A stretch of DNA of 64,000 nucleotides, from positions 2,219,615-2,283,614 of the forward strand of contig NZ_OESQ01000001.1 of NCBI RefSeq assembly GCF_900240245.1. The letters are read 5' to 3'. Each line of letters starts with the position of its first letter. Within the stretch, counting starts at the first letter, position 1. A model generated the notes under the pieces. That model saw nothing but the letters and a program-made list of their open reading frames with translations. It was not told the DNA's origin and searched no databases. Below are positions 45,975 through 55,606 of this stretch, one piece after another. The translations under genes and the position numbers were made by a program. Origin of the DNA: Lachnoclostridium edouardi. GTDB taxonomy: Bacteria; Bacillota; Clostridia; Lachnospirales; Lachnospiraceae.

Positions 45975-47618
45975 GTGAAAAAAAGATGGATACCAGCATT
46001 ACTATCAGGTATGATGATTTCTGCCGCAGTTACAGGCTGCAATAACGGGGGAGCAGAAACAACAGCAGCAAGCGGGGCAGAAAGCCAGAGTATTCAGGAG
46101 ACAGAAAAAACAGCAGTAAATACACAGACAGCTGAAGGCGAAACTGACGGCCCTAAATATGTATTTTTGTTTATTGGAGACGGAATGAGCTATCCTCAGG
46201 TACAGCTGACAAATTATTTCCTCAGCGCTTCTCAGGGCCAAAACGGAGGAATTGTTACAGCAGACGGCCAGGAGAAAACCATACTCAGCAGCAAAAATAA
46301 CCTGACTATGATGAGTTTTCCAGTGGCAGGCTCTGCACAGACATATGACAGCACATCATTTGCCCCTGACTCTGCATCTACAGCCACTTCAATCGCTACA
46401 GGGAAGAAAACCTGGAGCGGAAGTATTAATGTAAGCGAGGACTTTACAGAAACATATGAGACCATTGCAGAGAAACTGAAAAAGCAAAAGGACGTAAAAA
46501 TCGGCGTGCTTTCTTCTGTAAACTTAAACCACGCCACACCGGCGGCATTTTATGCACATCAGGCTTCCAGAAGCAGTTATTATGATATTGGTCTGGAATT
46601 AATAGAAAGCGATTTTGATTACTTTGCAGGCGGAGCTTTGCTGCAGCCAACAGGAAAAGATAAGGACAAAGAGGACCTTTATAAGCTGGCAGAGGACGCC
46701 GGTTATAAGGTAGTGAAAACACAGGCTGACGCAGAAGCCTTAACACCGGAGGACGGAAAAACCATTGTAATAGATGAGCATTTGGCTGACAGCGACGCTA
46801 TGGCTTATGAGCTGGACCGTATGGAAAATGAGTGGTCTTTAGCTGATTATGTAGAAAAGGGTATAGAAGTTCTGGATAATGACAACGGCTTCTTTATGAT
46901 GGTAGAAGGCGGAAAAATCGACTGGGCCTGTCATGCAAATGACGCTGCCTCCACAATCACAGACACCATTGCATTAGATAATGCAGTTGACAAGGCAGTG
47001 GAATTTTACAATGAGCATCCAGACGATACATTGATTATTGTAACTGGAGACCACGAGACAGGCGGACTGACTATTGGATTTGCAGGAACAGATTATGATA
47101 CATTCTTAAAGAACTTTGAGAATCAGAAAATTTCCTACGCTAAATTTGATTCAGACTATGTAACAGGATATAAAGAGAACAAAACAGATTTTAATACAGT
47201 GATGAAGGATGTGACACAGTTATTTGGCCTTCAGGCGCCAGGGGAAGAGGGAAGCGCCTCCACACAGCAGAAAGACAGCGCGGACTTCCACCCAGAATCT
47301 GACAACGACGGCGCTTTAGTAATGACAGATTATGAGTATAATCTTTTAAAACAGGCTTATGAAACTACAATGTCCCGCACAGGGGAGGAAGAAGAATTTG
47401 CCCAGGACGAGTACATACGCTACGGAAGCTATGAGCCTTTAACTGTAACCATCACTCATATTTTAAATAATAAAAGCGGTATTAACTTTGGCTCCTACGC
47501 TCACACAGGACTGCCTGTGGAAGTGCTGGTTCAGGGAAATGGAGCTGAGAACTTTGTAGGGTATTATGATAATACAGACATCTACAACAAAATGGCTGAA
47601 TTATTAGGAGTAGAATAA
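45975..47618 (+). CDS. lipoprotein alkaline phosphatase
   Basis: A 547-aa secreted phosphatase of the E. coli PhoA superfamily. A lipobox AVTGC places lipid on C22; a Thr/Glu-rich linker follows. Metal and nucleophile motifs are FLFIGDGMSY, PDSASTATSIATG with nucleophile S133, VEGGKIDWACHAND, VTGDHETGG and a late His in YAHTGLPV. It would release phosphate from extracellular esters. It starts at GTG after AAAGGAGAG. A Ser/Gln-rich insert lies near 420-440. A TAATG overlap couples it to yibE/F, suggesting a joint unit. Confidence 0.92.
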   Translation: MKKRWIPALLSGMMISAAVTGCNNGGAETTAASGAESQSIQETEKTAVNTQTAEGETDGPKYVFLFIGDGMSYPQVQLTNYFLSASQGQNGGIVTADGQEKTILSSKNNLTMMSFPVAGSAQTYDSTSFAPDSASTATSIATGKKTWSGSINVSEDFTETYETIAEKLKKQKDVKIGVLSSVNLNHATPAAFYAHQASRSSYYDIGLELIESDFDYFAGGALLQPTGKDKDKEDLYKLAEDAGYKVVKTQADAEALTPEDGKTIVIDEHLADSDAMAYELDRMENEWSLADYVEKGIEVLDNDNGFFMMVEGGKIDWACHANDAASTITDTIALDNAVDKAVEFYNEHPDDTLIIVTGDHETGGLTIGFAGTDYDTFLKNFENQKISYAKFDSDYVTGYKENKTDFNTVMKDVTQLFGLQAPGEEGSASTQQKDSADFHPESDNDGALVMTDYEYNLLKQAYETTMSRTGEEEEFAQDEYIRYGSYEPLTVTITHILNNKSGINFGSYAHTGLPVEVLVQGNGAENFVGYYDNTDIYNKMAELLGVE

Positions 47619-48775
47619 TGAAAATCTTGTCCTTTTTAAAAAGGCAGAATTCAGTTTTACTTACCACTATTATAGGACTTATTATAATCGGTATCCTCAT
47701 ATGCCTTCCTACAGGCTATGAGGATGCTCTTATTTATAAGGGAACAGAGCGGGCAGTGGGCAAGGTAGTAGAAACAAATAATTCTGCCATTATTACATCA
47801 GGTCTTATTCAGTCAGGAGAACAGATCTGTACACTAGAAATAGAGGGAGGACTGTTTAAGGGGAAAACTCTGGAAGGAGTTAACTTCCTCAGCGGTTCTT
47901 TGGAAAAAGATAAAATATTTAAAGCAGGAGACAGAGCTCTTTTGACTATCAGCCATGACGGAGATAATATAAAATCTATTATTATATCAGATCATTACCG
48001 GTTAGATAAGGAAATTATTCTGCTGATAATATTTGCTTTATTCTTAGTTATATTTGCAGGGAAAATCGGATTTCAGGCAATTCTTTCCTTTTTAATTACT
48101 GTGCTGATGATATGGAAAGTATTAGTGCCCTGTTATTTAAAAGGATATTCTCCAGTTTGGGTAGGCATTGGAATCACTGCCCTTTTGACGGCGATTATTA
48201 TATTTTTTGTATACGGGCCGGATAAACGGACTGTTACAGCTGTGTCAGGCTCATTATTAGGAGTTGGGACAACATGTATTTTAGGAATTTTATTTACAGA
48301 TCTGTTTAAAATACACGGGGCGGTTATGTCCAGCTCAGAATCCCTTCTGTACAGCGGATATCAGAATCTGAATTTAACCTCTATTTTTATGGCCAGTATA
48401 TTTATCGGTGCCTCCGGGGCAATGATGGATTTATCAGTAGATATTACTTCTGCAGTTTCAGAGGTAGTAATGAAAAAGCCGGACATTGGGCCGGGGGAGG
48501 CTATGCTTTCCGGAATACGCGTAGGACGGGCGGCTATGGGAACAATGACTACCACCTTGCTGTTGGCTTACTCGGGAGGCTATATTTCGTTATTAATGGT
48601 ATTTATGGCTCAGGGAACGCCTGTGGATCACATTTTAAATTATAAATATGTAGCGGCCGAGGTGCTGGAGACCGTGGTGGGAAGCTTTGGACTTGTCACT
48701 GTCGCCCCCTTTACCGCCTTAATGGCCGGGCTGCTTTTGACTAAGAAAAACAGCAGTAAGGAGACAGAAAAATAA
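47618..48775 (+). CDS. YibE/F family membrane protein
   Basis: A 385-aa integral membrane protein. One N-terminal helix (about 15-33) is followed by an external beta-rich domain (about 35-125) and seven or so helices from residue 130. The GASGAMMDLSVDITSAVSE motif is typical of YibE/F proteins. Members are often beside phosphatases or other secreted hydrolases but have no proven transport substrate. It overlaps the alkaline phosphatase stop by 1 nt. Confidence 0.85.
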   Translation: MKILSFLKRQNSVLLTTIIGLIIIGILICLPTGYEDALIYKGTERAVGKVVETNNSAIITSGLIQSGEQICTLEIEGGLFKGKTLEGVNFLSGSLEKDKIFKAGDRALLTISHDGDNIKSIIISDHYRLDKEIILLIIFALFLVIFAGKIGFQAILSFLITVLMIWKVLVPCYLKGYSPVWVGIGITALLTAIIIFFVYGPDKRTVTAVSGSLLGVGTTCILGILFTDLFKIHGAVMSSSESLLYSGYQNLNLTSIFMASIFIGASGAMMDLSVDITSAVSEVVMKKPDIGPGEAMLSGIRVGRAAMGTMTTTLLLAYSGGYISLLMVFMAQGTPVDHILNYKYVAAEVLETVVGSFGLVTVAPFTALMAGLLLTKKNSSKETEK

Positions 48776-48798
48776 CTAAGAGAATACAGTAAGCGATT

Positions 48799-48841
48799 AA
48801 GATCTGGGATAGTGTAAACATCATTATCTCAGGTCTTTTTT
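48799..48841 (+). terminator. terminator after yibE/F
   Basis: AAGATCTGGGATA pairs with TATCTCAGGTCTT (two G-T pairs) followed by a T-rich tail. Confidence 0.7.
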
Positions 48842-48879
48842 TCTGGAATTTAGACATAGAATCGAAAGAATAATGTAAG

Positions 48880-48909
48880 TTGACGGATGCAGGCGGTCAA
48901 CGCTATAAT
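48880..48909 (+). promoter_or_regulatory. sigma-A promoter for the second wall-binding protein
   Basis: TTGACG (48880-48885), 18-nt spacer, TATAAT (48904-48909), 39 nt before the ATG. Confidence 0.75.
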
Positions 48910-48948
48910 AAAATCAGAAAAAGTCTGAATATTTTCAGGAGGGATTAT

Positions 48949-50211
48949 ATGAGAGGTGTATTAAAAAGATTAGGAACAGCAGTATTGACGCTGGCTGTTG
49001 CTGCAGGAACGTGCATAACTGCATTTGCAGCTTCCCATACAATTTCATCTGTCAGCATAAAGGTTAAAGCTGATGAATTGGAGGTAGGGGAGCAGCTTCC
49101 GGAATTAAGCTATGGAGACTCCTCCGGCGATGCGGACGGAGGGGTATATGTTTACACAACGTCCAGCAAATATACCATTATGACTGTTGAATGGGTAACT
49201 TCAGAGACAAAGGATATGAAGGTGGGGGAGGAGCCTAAATTAAAAGTTTGGCTGTCCCCGGACGAGGATGACTATTATTTTAAGGGGACATACCGCTCCA
49301 GCAACGTATCTGTAAGCGGAGGCTCCTTTGTCAGCGCTAAAAAAGACGGGGATGATCTGGAAGTAACTATTAAAATTAACCCTATTAAAGGCACATATAA
49401 TGAGCCGGAGGACGCTTACTGGAGGGAAAGCGGTCTGGGAAAAGCCAGGTGGAGCAAGGGGGACAGCAGCAGCGGAGCTTACGACGTGTATTTATACAGA
49501 GGCAATTCTGTAGTTAAAAAGCTGGAAGAAATTAAAGCTACATCTTATGATTTTTATCCATATATGACTCAGAAGGGAACATATTCTTTTAAGGTCCGCA
49601 CTGTTCCGTATACCAGCGAGGAGAAGAAATATGGAAAGAAAAGCGACTGGGTAGAATCTGATGAGCAGTATATTGGCGAGGAAGATGTATCAGACGGAAC
49701 AGGGCAGACAAATGACAATGGAGGAAGCACCAGCACAGGCGGCTACAACGGCCAGGTAGGCTGGATTCAGGACGGAACAGGCTGGTATTTCCGGTATCCG
49801 GACGGCAATTATGCAAAAGACGGATGGCTGAAATGGGACGGCATCTGGTATTTGTTTGACAGCAGCGGATATATTAAAACAGGGTGGCAGCAGGTAAACA
49901 ACGTCTGGTATTATTTAAAGCCAAATGTAGGCGGTCCTATAGGAGCTATGGCGAAAGGATGGCAGCAGGTAAACGGAGCCTGGTACTATTTAAATCCTAA
50001 TGAAGGCGGCCCGGAGGGGGCCATGTGCAGAGGATGGATTACAGTGAATGATAAACGGTATTACTTAAACTCCAGCGGCGCTATGGTGGAGGGCTGGTAT
50101 AAGGTAGGAGACGGTTATTATTATTTCTATCCCGGGGACGGCTCCATGGCAGTAAATACGAAAATTGACGGATTCCAGCTGGATGCCAACGGCGTTTGGG
50201 TGATGAGATAA
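48949..50211 (+). CDS. secreted wall-binding protein with C-terminal choline-binding-type repeats
   Basis: A 420-aa exported protein. Its signal peptide ends near AFA at residue 27. A beta-rich N-terminal region of unknown function (about 28-235) is followed by a short Gly/Ser linker, then CW_binding repeats (about 250-400) such as GWIQDGTGWYFRYPDG, GWLKWDGIWYLFDSSG and two near-identical GWQQVN-WYYL units. The open frame extends to 48880 but overlaps the promoter; CAGGAGGGAT fixes the ATG at 48949. It differs from the 27.6-kb protein by having a separate N-terminal domain, perhaps a ligand- or partner-binding module. Confidence 0.87.
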   Translation: MRGVLKRLGTAVLTLAVAAGTCITAFAASHTISSVSIKVKADELEVGEQLPELSYGDSSGDADGGVYVYTTSSKYTIMTVEWVTSETKDMKVGEEPKLKVWLSPDEDDYYFKGTYRSSNVSVSGGSFVSAKKDGDDLEVTIKINPIKGTYNEPEDAYWRESGLGKARWSKGDSSSGAYDVYLYRGNSVVKKLEEIKATSYDFYPYMTQKGTYSFKVRTVPYTSEEKKYGKKSDWVESDEQYIGEEDVSDGTGQTNDNGGSTSTGGYNGQVGWIQDGTGWYFRYPDGNYAKDGWLKWDGIWYLFDSSGYIKTGWQQVNNVWYYLKPNVGGPIGAMAKGWQQVNGAWYYLNPNEGGPEGAMCRGWITVNDKRYYLNSSGAMVEGWYKVGDGYYYFYPGDGSMAVNTKIDGFQLDANGVWVMR

Positions 50212-50230
50212 GGATAAGTGATGAATTAAA

Positions 50231-52129
50231 ATGAAAGAGTGCTGCGTCCTGCTGGTGCCTCAGGAGGAAATTGCAAACATTGCACAGTCAGAGTGCCAGA
50301 AAAGAGGATGGCCCTGTAAAGTTATTTATTGTGTAAATAATAGTGTGGCTGTAGAATTAGCAAAAAAATACAGGGAAAGCGGAGTTAAGGTTTTTATCAG
50401 CAGAGGCGGAATGGCAAAGGCTGTGGAGAAAGAGGCGAAGGCTACTGTCATACCAATTGAAATCGGTTTTCAGGATATTGCAGAAGCAGCGGTTCAGGCA
50501 AAAGATCTGGGCACCAAGGTGGGAATCAGCATTAACACAGCAGTGGAGCATGATTTAAACAGAATCCGCAGTATGTTCCAGATGGAAATTGAAACTATTA
50601 AGACTCCGCCGGACGGTTTGCTGATTGACGCAATTCAGTCTGCCTGTGAAAATGGATTTCAGGTAATTATAGGCGGGGTTGCGCCTGTATATTTTGCTCA
50701 GCTGGCAGGGATGAAAACAGTTTCTCTAAGATCCGGAAAGAAATCTGTGCTCACTGCCATTGAAAAAGCTATGGCAAGAGCCGGGGAAGGCTACGGGCTG
50801 GAAATCTTTCAAACCCTGCAGGAAGGCATTGTGGTGCTGGACCAGGATGAGAGAGTGCTGTATATAAACGACAGCGCTTCCAGAATGTTTACAATATTAG
50901 AATCAAAGGTTTTAAATAAAACGTTTCAGGAGGCTTTGCCTATGCTTTCTGTTTCAAACCATGAAAAACAGAGGAGATGGAAAGAATATGAAGGGTTTAC
51001 TTACAATAAAAAACAATTCATAAAAATAGAATCAGATTTTTTGCCAGGTAAGTCAAAAATAGGAAAAGTAGTGCAGATTTATGACGCCCAAATGGCAGAG
51101 CTTCTTTATAACAAAATTTATGCAGGCAGAGACGGCGGGCATCACACAGCCAAATATACTTTTTCTGATATTGTGGCCAGGGATTTGGCCATGACAAAGT
51201 TAATAGAAAAGGCTCGCCTTTACGCCGGCGCAGGTACTACTATTTTGATCACCGGGGAGACAGGAACTGGAAAGGAGCTGCTGGCTCAAAGCATTCACAA
51301 TGCCAGCAGCAGAAGAAACCAGCCTTTTATTGCTGTTAATTGCTCCGCCATACCAGAAAGTATTCTGGAAAGCGAATTGTTTGGATATGAGCCGGGATCT
51401 TTTACAGGAGCTTTGCGGTCAGGGAAAAAAGGGATTTTTGAGGCGGCAGAGGGAGGCACTGTTTTTCTGGATGAAATAGGGGAGCTGCCGCCTAAGGTTC
51501 AGGCAAAGCTTTTGCGCGTGCTGCAGGAAAAGGAGATTATGAAAGTAGGAGGCAGCCAGGCGATTCCTTTTTGCGGGCAGGTAATAGCAGCTACGCTGGC
51601 AGATTTGAAGGAGGCCATAGAGAAAGGAAGCTTTCGCAAGGACTTGTATTATCGGCTGAATATTTTAAATCTGCATATTCCGCCTCTCAGAGAAAGAAAA
51701 GAAGATATTCCCCTGTTAGTCCAAGGTCTTTCTGAAAAAATCTGCAGCCGTCTACAAGTAAAGCTTCCAAGCTTTCACCAGAAAGATATAAAGCTGCTTC
51801 AGGAATATCCCTGGGAAGGAAATGTAAGAGAGCTGGAAAATATTCTGGAAAGAATTATAATCCTCAAAGGTTTTCAGGAGGAAAATCAGAAAAATCAGGA
51901 GGATTTTTCCGATGTAGTCAGAGAAGTTCTGGAGGAAAACACTAGAAAAGGAGAGGGAAGTAAGGAGGACGCATGTAAAACTTTGGAGGAGGAAGAGCGG
52001 CAAATTATATTAAAGGCATTAAAAAGAAACAGGGGAGACAGGGAAGAGGCCTGCAGAGAGCTGGGAATCAGCACCACCACCCTTTGGCGCAGATTAAAGG
52101 AGTGGGGATTGCAGAATGAAAAATTTTAA
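50231..52129 (+). CDS. sigma-54-dependent transcriptional activator with PrpR-type sensor
   Basis: A 632-aa enhancer-binding protein. The N-terminal PrpR_N-like ligand domain (about 1-185; ISRGGMAKAVE, GGVAPVYFAQLAG) precedes a PAS-like segment (about 195-300), an AAA+ domain with Walker A GETGTGKE (about 341), the sigma-54 contact loop as GSFTGA (about 388; usual form GAFTGA), Walker B VFLDEIGELP, and a Fis-type HTH (about 595-628). PrpR_N domains sense small molecules such as propionate-derived acids. The ribosome site is weak. It lies directly upstream of a -24/-12 promoter and sulfatase operon, its likely target. Confidence 0.93.
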   Translation: MKECCVLLVPQEEIANIAQSECQKRGWPCKVIYCVNNSVAVELAKKYRESGVKVFISRGGMAKAVEKEAKATVIPIEIGFQDIAEAAVQAKDLGTKVGISINTAVEHDLNRIRSMFQMEIETIKTPPDGLLIDAIQSACENGFQVIIGGVAPVYFAQLAGMKTVSLRSGKKSVLTAIEKAMARAGEGYGLEIFQTLQEGIVVLDQDERVLYINDSASRMFTILESKVLNKTFQEALPMLSVSNHEKQRRWKEYEGFTYNKKQFIKIESDFLPGKSKIGKVVQIYDAQMAELLYNKIYAGRDGGHHTAKYTFSDIVARDLAMTKLIEKARLYAGAGTTILITGETGTGKELLAQSIHNASSRRNQPFIAVNCSAIPESILESELFGYEPGSFTGALRSGKKGIFEAAEGGTVFLDEIGELPPKVQAKLLRVLQEKEIMKVGGSQAIPFCGQVIAATLADLKEAIEKGSFRKDLYYRLNILNLHIPPLRERKEDIPLLVQGLSEKICSRLQVKLPSFHQKDIKLLQEYPWEGNVRELENILERIIILKGFQEENQKNQEDFSDVVREVLEENTRKGEGSKEDACKTLEEEERQIILKALKRNRGDREEACRELGISTTTLWRRLKEWGLQNEKF

Positions 52130-52157
52130 TTCACTTTGAAAAGAAAATAAAAGCCAT

Positions 52158-52214
52158 AGGTCATTGTAAAATGGAAGAAAAGGTATTTGGGCCATTTTAC
52201 AATGGCCTTTTTTG
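52158..52214 (+). terminator. terminator / long inverted repeat after the activator gene
   Basis: GCCATAGGTCATTGTAAAATGG has a 16-nt arm (GGTCATTGTAAAATGG) that pairs with CCATTTTACAATGGCC around a 17-nt loop, followed by TTTTTTG. It lies about 65-120 nt upstream of the sigma-54 promoter, so it may also be read as paired DNA sites for the activator. Confidence 0.75.
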
Positions 52215-52279
52215 TTGTATAGAAAGATTTTCTCCTATGAACCTTAAAATACTTTACTAAATACAGAACTTTAAAAAAA

Positions 52280-52296
52280 TTGGCATGTAACTTGCT
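52280..52296 (+). promoter_or_regulatory. sigma-54 (-24/-12) promoter of the sulfatase operon
   Basis: TTGGCATGTAACTTGCT has the invariant GG and GC ten nucleotides apart and closely matches consensus TGGCAC-N5-TTGC. It lies 64 nt before the sulfatase start and just after a sigma-54 activator gene. Confidence 0.88.
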
Positions 52297-52359
52297 CTAT
52301 ATAATTATAGAAGCTGCAAAAATTTTTATTTTTCTGTAACAGGGAAGGAAAGGGGAAAA

Positions 52360-53837
52360 TTGAAAGCAATTATAGTAATGTACGACTCACTTGTAAAGAA
52401 TCTGCTGCAGCCTTACGGATGTCAGTGGACAAAAACACCTAATTTTCAAAGATTGGCCCAGCGCACTGTAAAATTTGAAAATTGTTATGTGGGAAGCCTG
52501 CCCTGCATGCCTGCCAGAAGAGAGATGCATACAGGGAGATATAACTTTTTTACAAGAAGCTGGGGGCCTTTGGAGGCATATGACGAGTCCATGCCGGAGA
52601 ATTTAATGAAAAACGGAATTCACACTCACTTAATCAGCGATCATTACCATTATTGGGAAGAGGGAGGGGCTAATTACCACACACATTTTGGCACATGGGA
52701 AATTGTGAGAGGTCAGGAAGGGGACAAGTGGAAGGCTCAGTTAAAAGAACCAAAGATTCCGGAAAAGGTAATTGCCGCCCTACTCACAGATGGAGACAGG
52801 ATTGGGTAAACAGGGGATTTCTGGATGAAGAGGAAAAACAGCCCCAGACAGTAACATGGGATTTAGCCATGGAATTTTTAGATTTGAATGGAGACTGTGA
52901 CAGCTGGCTGCTGCAGATTGAATGTTTTGATCCCCATGAACCCTTTTTTACACAGCAAAGCTATAAAGACTTATATCCCCACACCTATGCAGGGCCGTTT
53001 TTTGACTGGCCGCCTTATAGACAAATCAAGGAGGACGACCCTGAGGGAGCAAGAGAACATATTCGGTGCCAATATGCAGCTCTTCTGTCTATGTGCGATA
53101 GAAATTTAGGCAGGCTGCTGGATAAAATGGATGAGAAAAATATGTGGGAAGATACTATGCTGATTGTAAACACAGACCATGGGTTTATGCTGGGGGAGCA
53201 TAGCTGGTGGGGGAAAAATGTAGGTCCCACTTACAACGAAATTGCCAATATTCCTTTATTTATCTGGGACCCTAGACATAAATTAGCCGGTGAAACAAGA
53301 AATGCTTTAGTGCAGACAATTGATCTGGCTCCTACAATCTATAATTATTTTCAGGTTCAGGTTCCGGAAAGTGTCGTGGGAAAGGATTTGGAAAATGTAA
53401 TTGTAAATGATATTCCTGTCCGATGTGCGGCCGTCTATGGAAGTCATGGAGGAAATATTAACTGTACTGACGGAAGATATGTATATATGAGGGCGCCTGA
53501 TCCGGATAATGATAATCTTTTTAACTATACCTTAAACTGCTCTCACATGTGCCAGGGCTTTACAAGAGAAGAACTGGAGGGAGCGGAGCTGACGGGGCCT
53601 TTTGGGTTTACAAATGGTTATTCTGTATTAAAGGTGAAGAAAATCAAGCCTAAAACTCAATCAGGGCAGTTGAATATGGGGGATTTTTTATTTGATTTAA
53701 AGCAAGATCCTCATATGGAACATTCTATTCATAATGAGGAAGCGGAACATATGATGAAAAAACATATTGTGGAGATTATGAAAGAAAACAGCGTTCCGGA
53801 GGAGGTATATGTAAGATACAGGCTGAGAAAGGAGTAA
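52360..53837 (+). pseudogene. cytoplasmic formylglycine-type sulfatase, interrupted by a frameshift
   Basis: Two overlapping frames (52360-52809 and 52695-53837) give one sulfatase of about 490 aa. The first has metal Asp in MYDSL and the formylglycine motif CMPARREMHTGR (C49); the second continues with RQDWVNRGFLDEE, ECFDPHEPFF and NTDHGFMLGEHSWWGK metal residues. The frame changes near 52770-52785; one additional C in GCCGCCC would join them. This may be a real mutation or a sequence error. There is no signal peptide, so substrate must be imported. The start is TTG after GGAAGGAAAGGGG. The matching Cys-type activating enzyme is encoded five genes on. Confidence 0.88.
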
Positions 53838-53841
53838 TAAA

Positions 53842-54291
53842 ATGAAAAAAATTGGTTTGAGCCAAATCTTTCCCTTATGTACTGGTTTACTGGCAGGAGT
53901 ATTTCTTTATTTAGGAATAGTAAAGCTGGGGTTCTGGGATGAGGTAAAAGGGCCTATGGGGGGATTTTATCCTTCTCTTGTTTCAGGAATTTTGTTAGTA
54001 ATGAGTATTGCTGCATTTTCTCAATCGTGGAAAGAGACAGGGGAAGAGCTGAAAAAGGAGGAGGGCCTGGCGGCCTTGGCAGCGGCGGGAATATTAGCGG
54101 CGTCTTATGTTATAGGAATGCTGGCAGCTGTTTTTCTTTATTTGATTCTTTGGATGAAAGGTGTGGAAAAGGCAGGGTGGAAACAAACGCTGACGTTGAC
54201 AATAACAGTGGGGGGAGCAGTTTGGCTGATTTTTTCAGTATGGCTGGGAATTCAGTTTCCGGCAGGGCTGCTGAAAGGATTTATGGGATAA
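53842..54291 (+). CDS. tripartite tricarboxylate-type transporter, small membrane subunit (TctB)
   Basis: A 149-aa protein with four predicted helices (about 7-30, 40-58, 78-108, 118-145), matching TctB, the small membrane partner in TTT carriers that use a soluble binding protein and an ion gradient to import carboxylates. AAAGGAG overlaps the sulfatase stop. Sequence of TctB proteins is poorly conserved, so the call leans on topology and on the flanking TctA and TctC. Confidence 0.85.
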   Translation: MKKIGLSQIFPLCTGLLAGVFLYLGIVKLGFWDEVKGPMGGFYPSLVSGILLVMSIAAFSQSWKETGEELKKEEGLAALAAAGILAASYVIGMLAAVFLYLILWMKGVEKAGWKQTLTLTITVGGAVWLIFSVWLGIQFPAGLLKGFMG

Positions 54292-54303
54292 AAGGAGGCG
54301 CAA

Positions 54304-55606
54304 ATGGAAAACTTAAATTTATTGCTCCATGGATTTGGAGTAGCCTTATCTGTGGAAAATATTGGAGCAGCAGCCCTAGGCGCAGTGCTGGGTATTATTG
54401 TAGGAGCTATGCCGGGAATCGGAAGCCTGGCGGGAGTGGCATTGCTGCTGCCTCTTACTTATAAATTTAACCCTACTACAGCTATTATTATGCTGGGAGC
54501 TCTTTACTATTCTAATATGTTTGGAGGCGCTTACAGCGCGATTTTGATTAATATTCCAGGGGACGGGCCGGCTATTATGACTTCCTTAGACGGCTATCCT
54601 ATGGCTCAGAAGGGAAAGCCGGGTCAGGCTTTGTTTACAGCCAATATATCCTCATTCTTAGGAGGTCTGATCGGTATGATTATCCTGGCCTTTACAGGGC
54701 CGCTGCTGGCCAGACTGGGACTGCACTTTGGGCCTGTAGAAATGGCGGCTCTTTTAATGGTAGCCATGACGTCTATAGGATGGCTTATGGGGGAGAATCC
54801 TACAAAAGGAGTAATTTCCACCATGGTTGGAATTTTAATTGCATGTATAGGAATGGACGCTGTAACGGGAAACCCCAGATATCATTTTGGCAATACATAT
54901 TTATTGGAATCCTGCCGGGAGCCGGGGCTACTACAGGAGCTTTTGCCGGCTATGCAGTGCAGAAGAAATTTAAAAGCCAGGAGCCTTTAGGTTCAGGGGC
55001 TGTGGAGGGAATCGCGGCATGTGAGGCTGCCAATAATGCGGCGGCGGCAGGGGCGTTTTCTCCCCTTCTGGCTCTGGGGATTCCAGGCTCCGGCACAGGG
55101 GCCGTGCTTTTAGGAGGATTGATGATGTGGGGCTTGAATCCCGGACCTTTGCTGTTTACTACAAATCCGGATTTTGTATGGGGTTAATTGCCTCCCTGTT
55201 TCTGGCCAATATTATTACCTTGGGAATTGCATTTTGTATCATTCCCTTTTTAGTAAAAATATTGTCGGTTCCCACCAGATATATGATACCTGTTATTACA
55301 ACAGTCTGTATAGTAGGCTCTTTTAGTTCTACAAACTCAGTTTATGGAGTGATTGTTATGCTGCTTGCCGGCTGCTTAGGGTACTTAATGAATCAATCCG
55401 GCTATCCTACGGCGCCGTTAGTTCTGGCTATTGTACTTTCTAAGATTTTTGAAACGAATTTAAGGCGGGCGTTTTTAATGTCAGGAGGAAACCCTGTAAT
55501 CTTTTTCAAACAGCCGCTGTCGGCAGTTTTTATGTGTATATTGATTATCTTGATTATGGCGCCTGTAACCAGAGAAATATGGAATAAAGTAAAGGGGAGA
55601 AAATAA
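54304..55606 (+). pseudogene. TTT transporter large membrane subunit (TctA), broken by deletion and frameshift
   Basis: Three successive frames (54304 to about 54900, to about 55180, to 55606) together read as TctA: GAMPGIGSLAGVALLLPLTY, TSLDGYPMAQKGKPG, then ILPGAGATTGAF, AACEAANNAAAAGAF, GIPGSGTGAVLLGG and LIASLFLANI. Near 54890-54910 the FGNTYLL segment jumps to FIGILPGAGA, losing about 60-70 residues present in typical 500-aa TctA. The frame also shifts there. A second shift at the GGGG near 55180 is cured by one extra G. As sequenced it cannot make a full transporter. AAAGGAGG precedes the ATG. Confidence 0.88.

Noticed and set aside
52695..53837. The second sulfatase frame as an independent gene starting at 52695
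   Set aside because: Its first 25-30 codons are out-of-frame sequence of the first part; the motifs show both pieces are one sulfatase.
54780..55187. Middle tctA frame as a separate small gene
   Set aside because: It only makes sense as the central part of TctA; no ribosome site precedes its first ATG.
55165..55200. Programmed ribosomal frameshifting in tctA
   Set aside because: The site is not a slippery X-XXY-YYZ heptamer and the same gene has an unrelated internal deletion.
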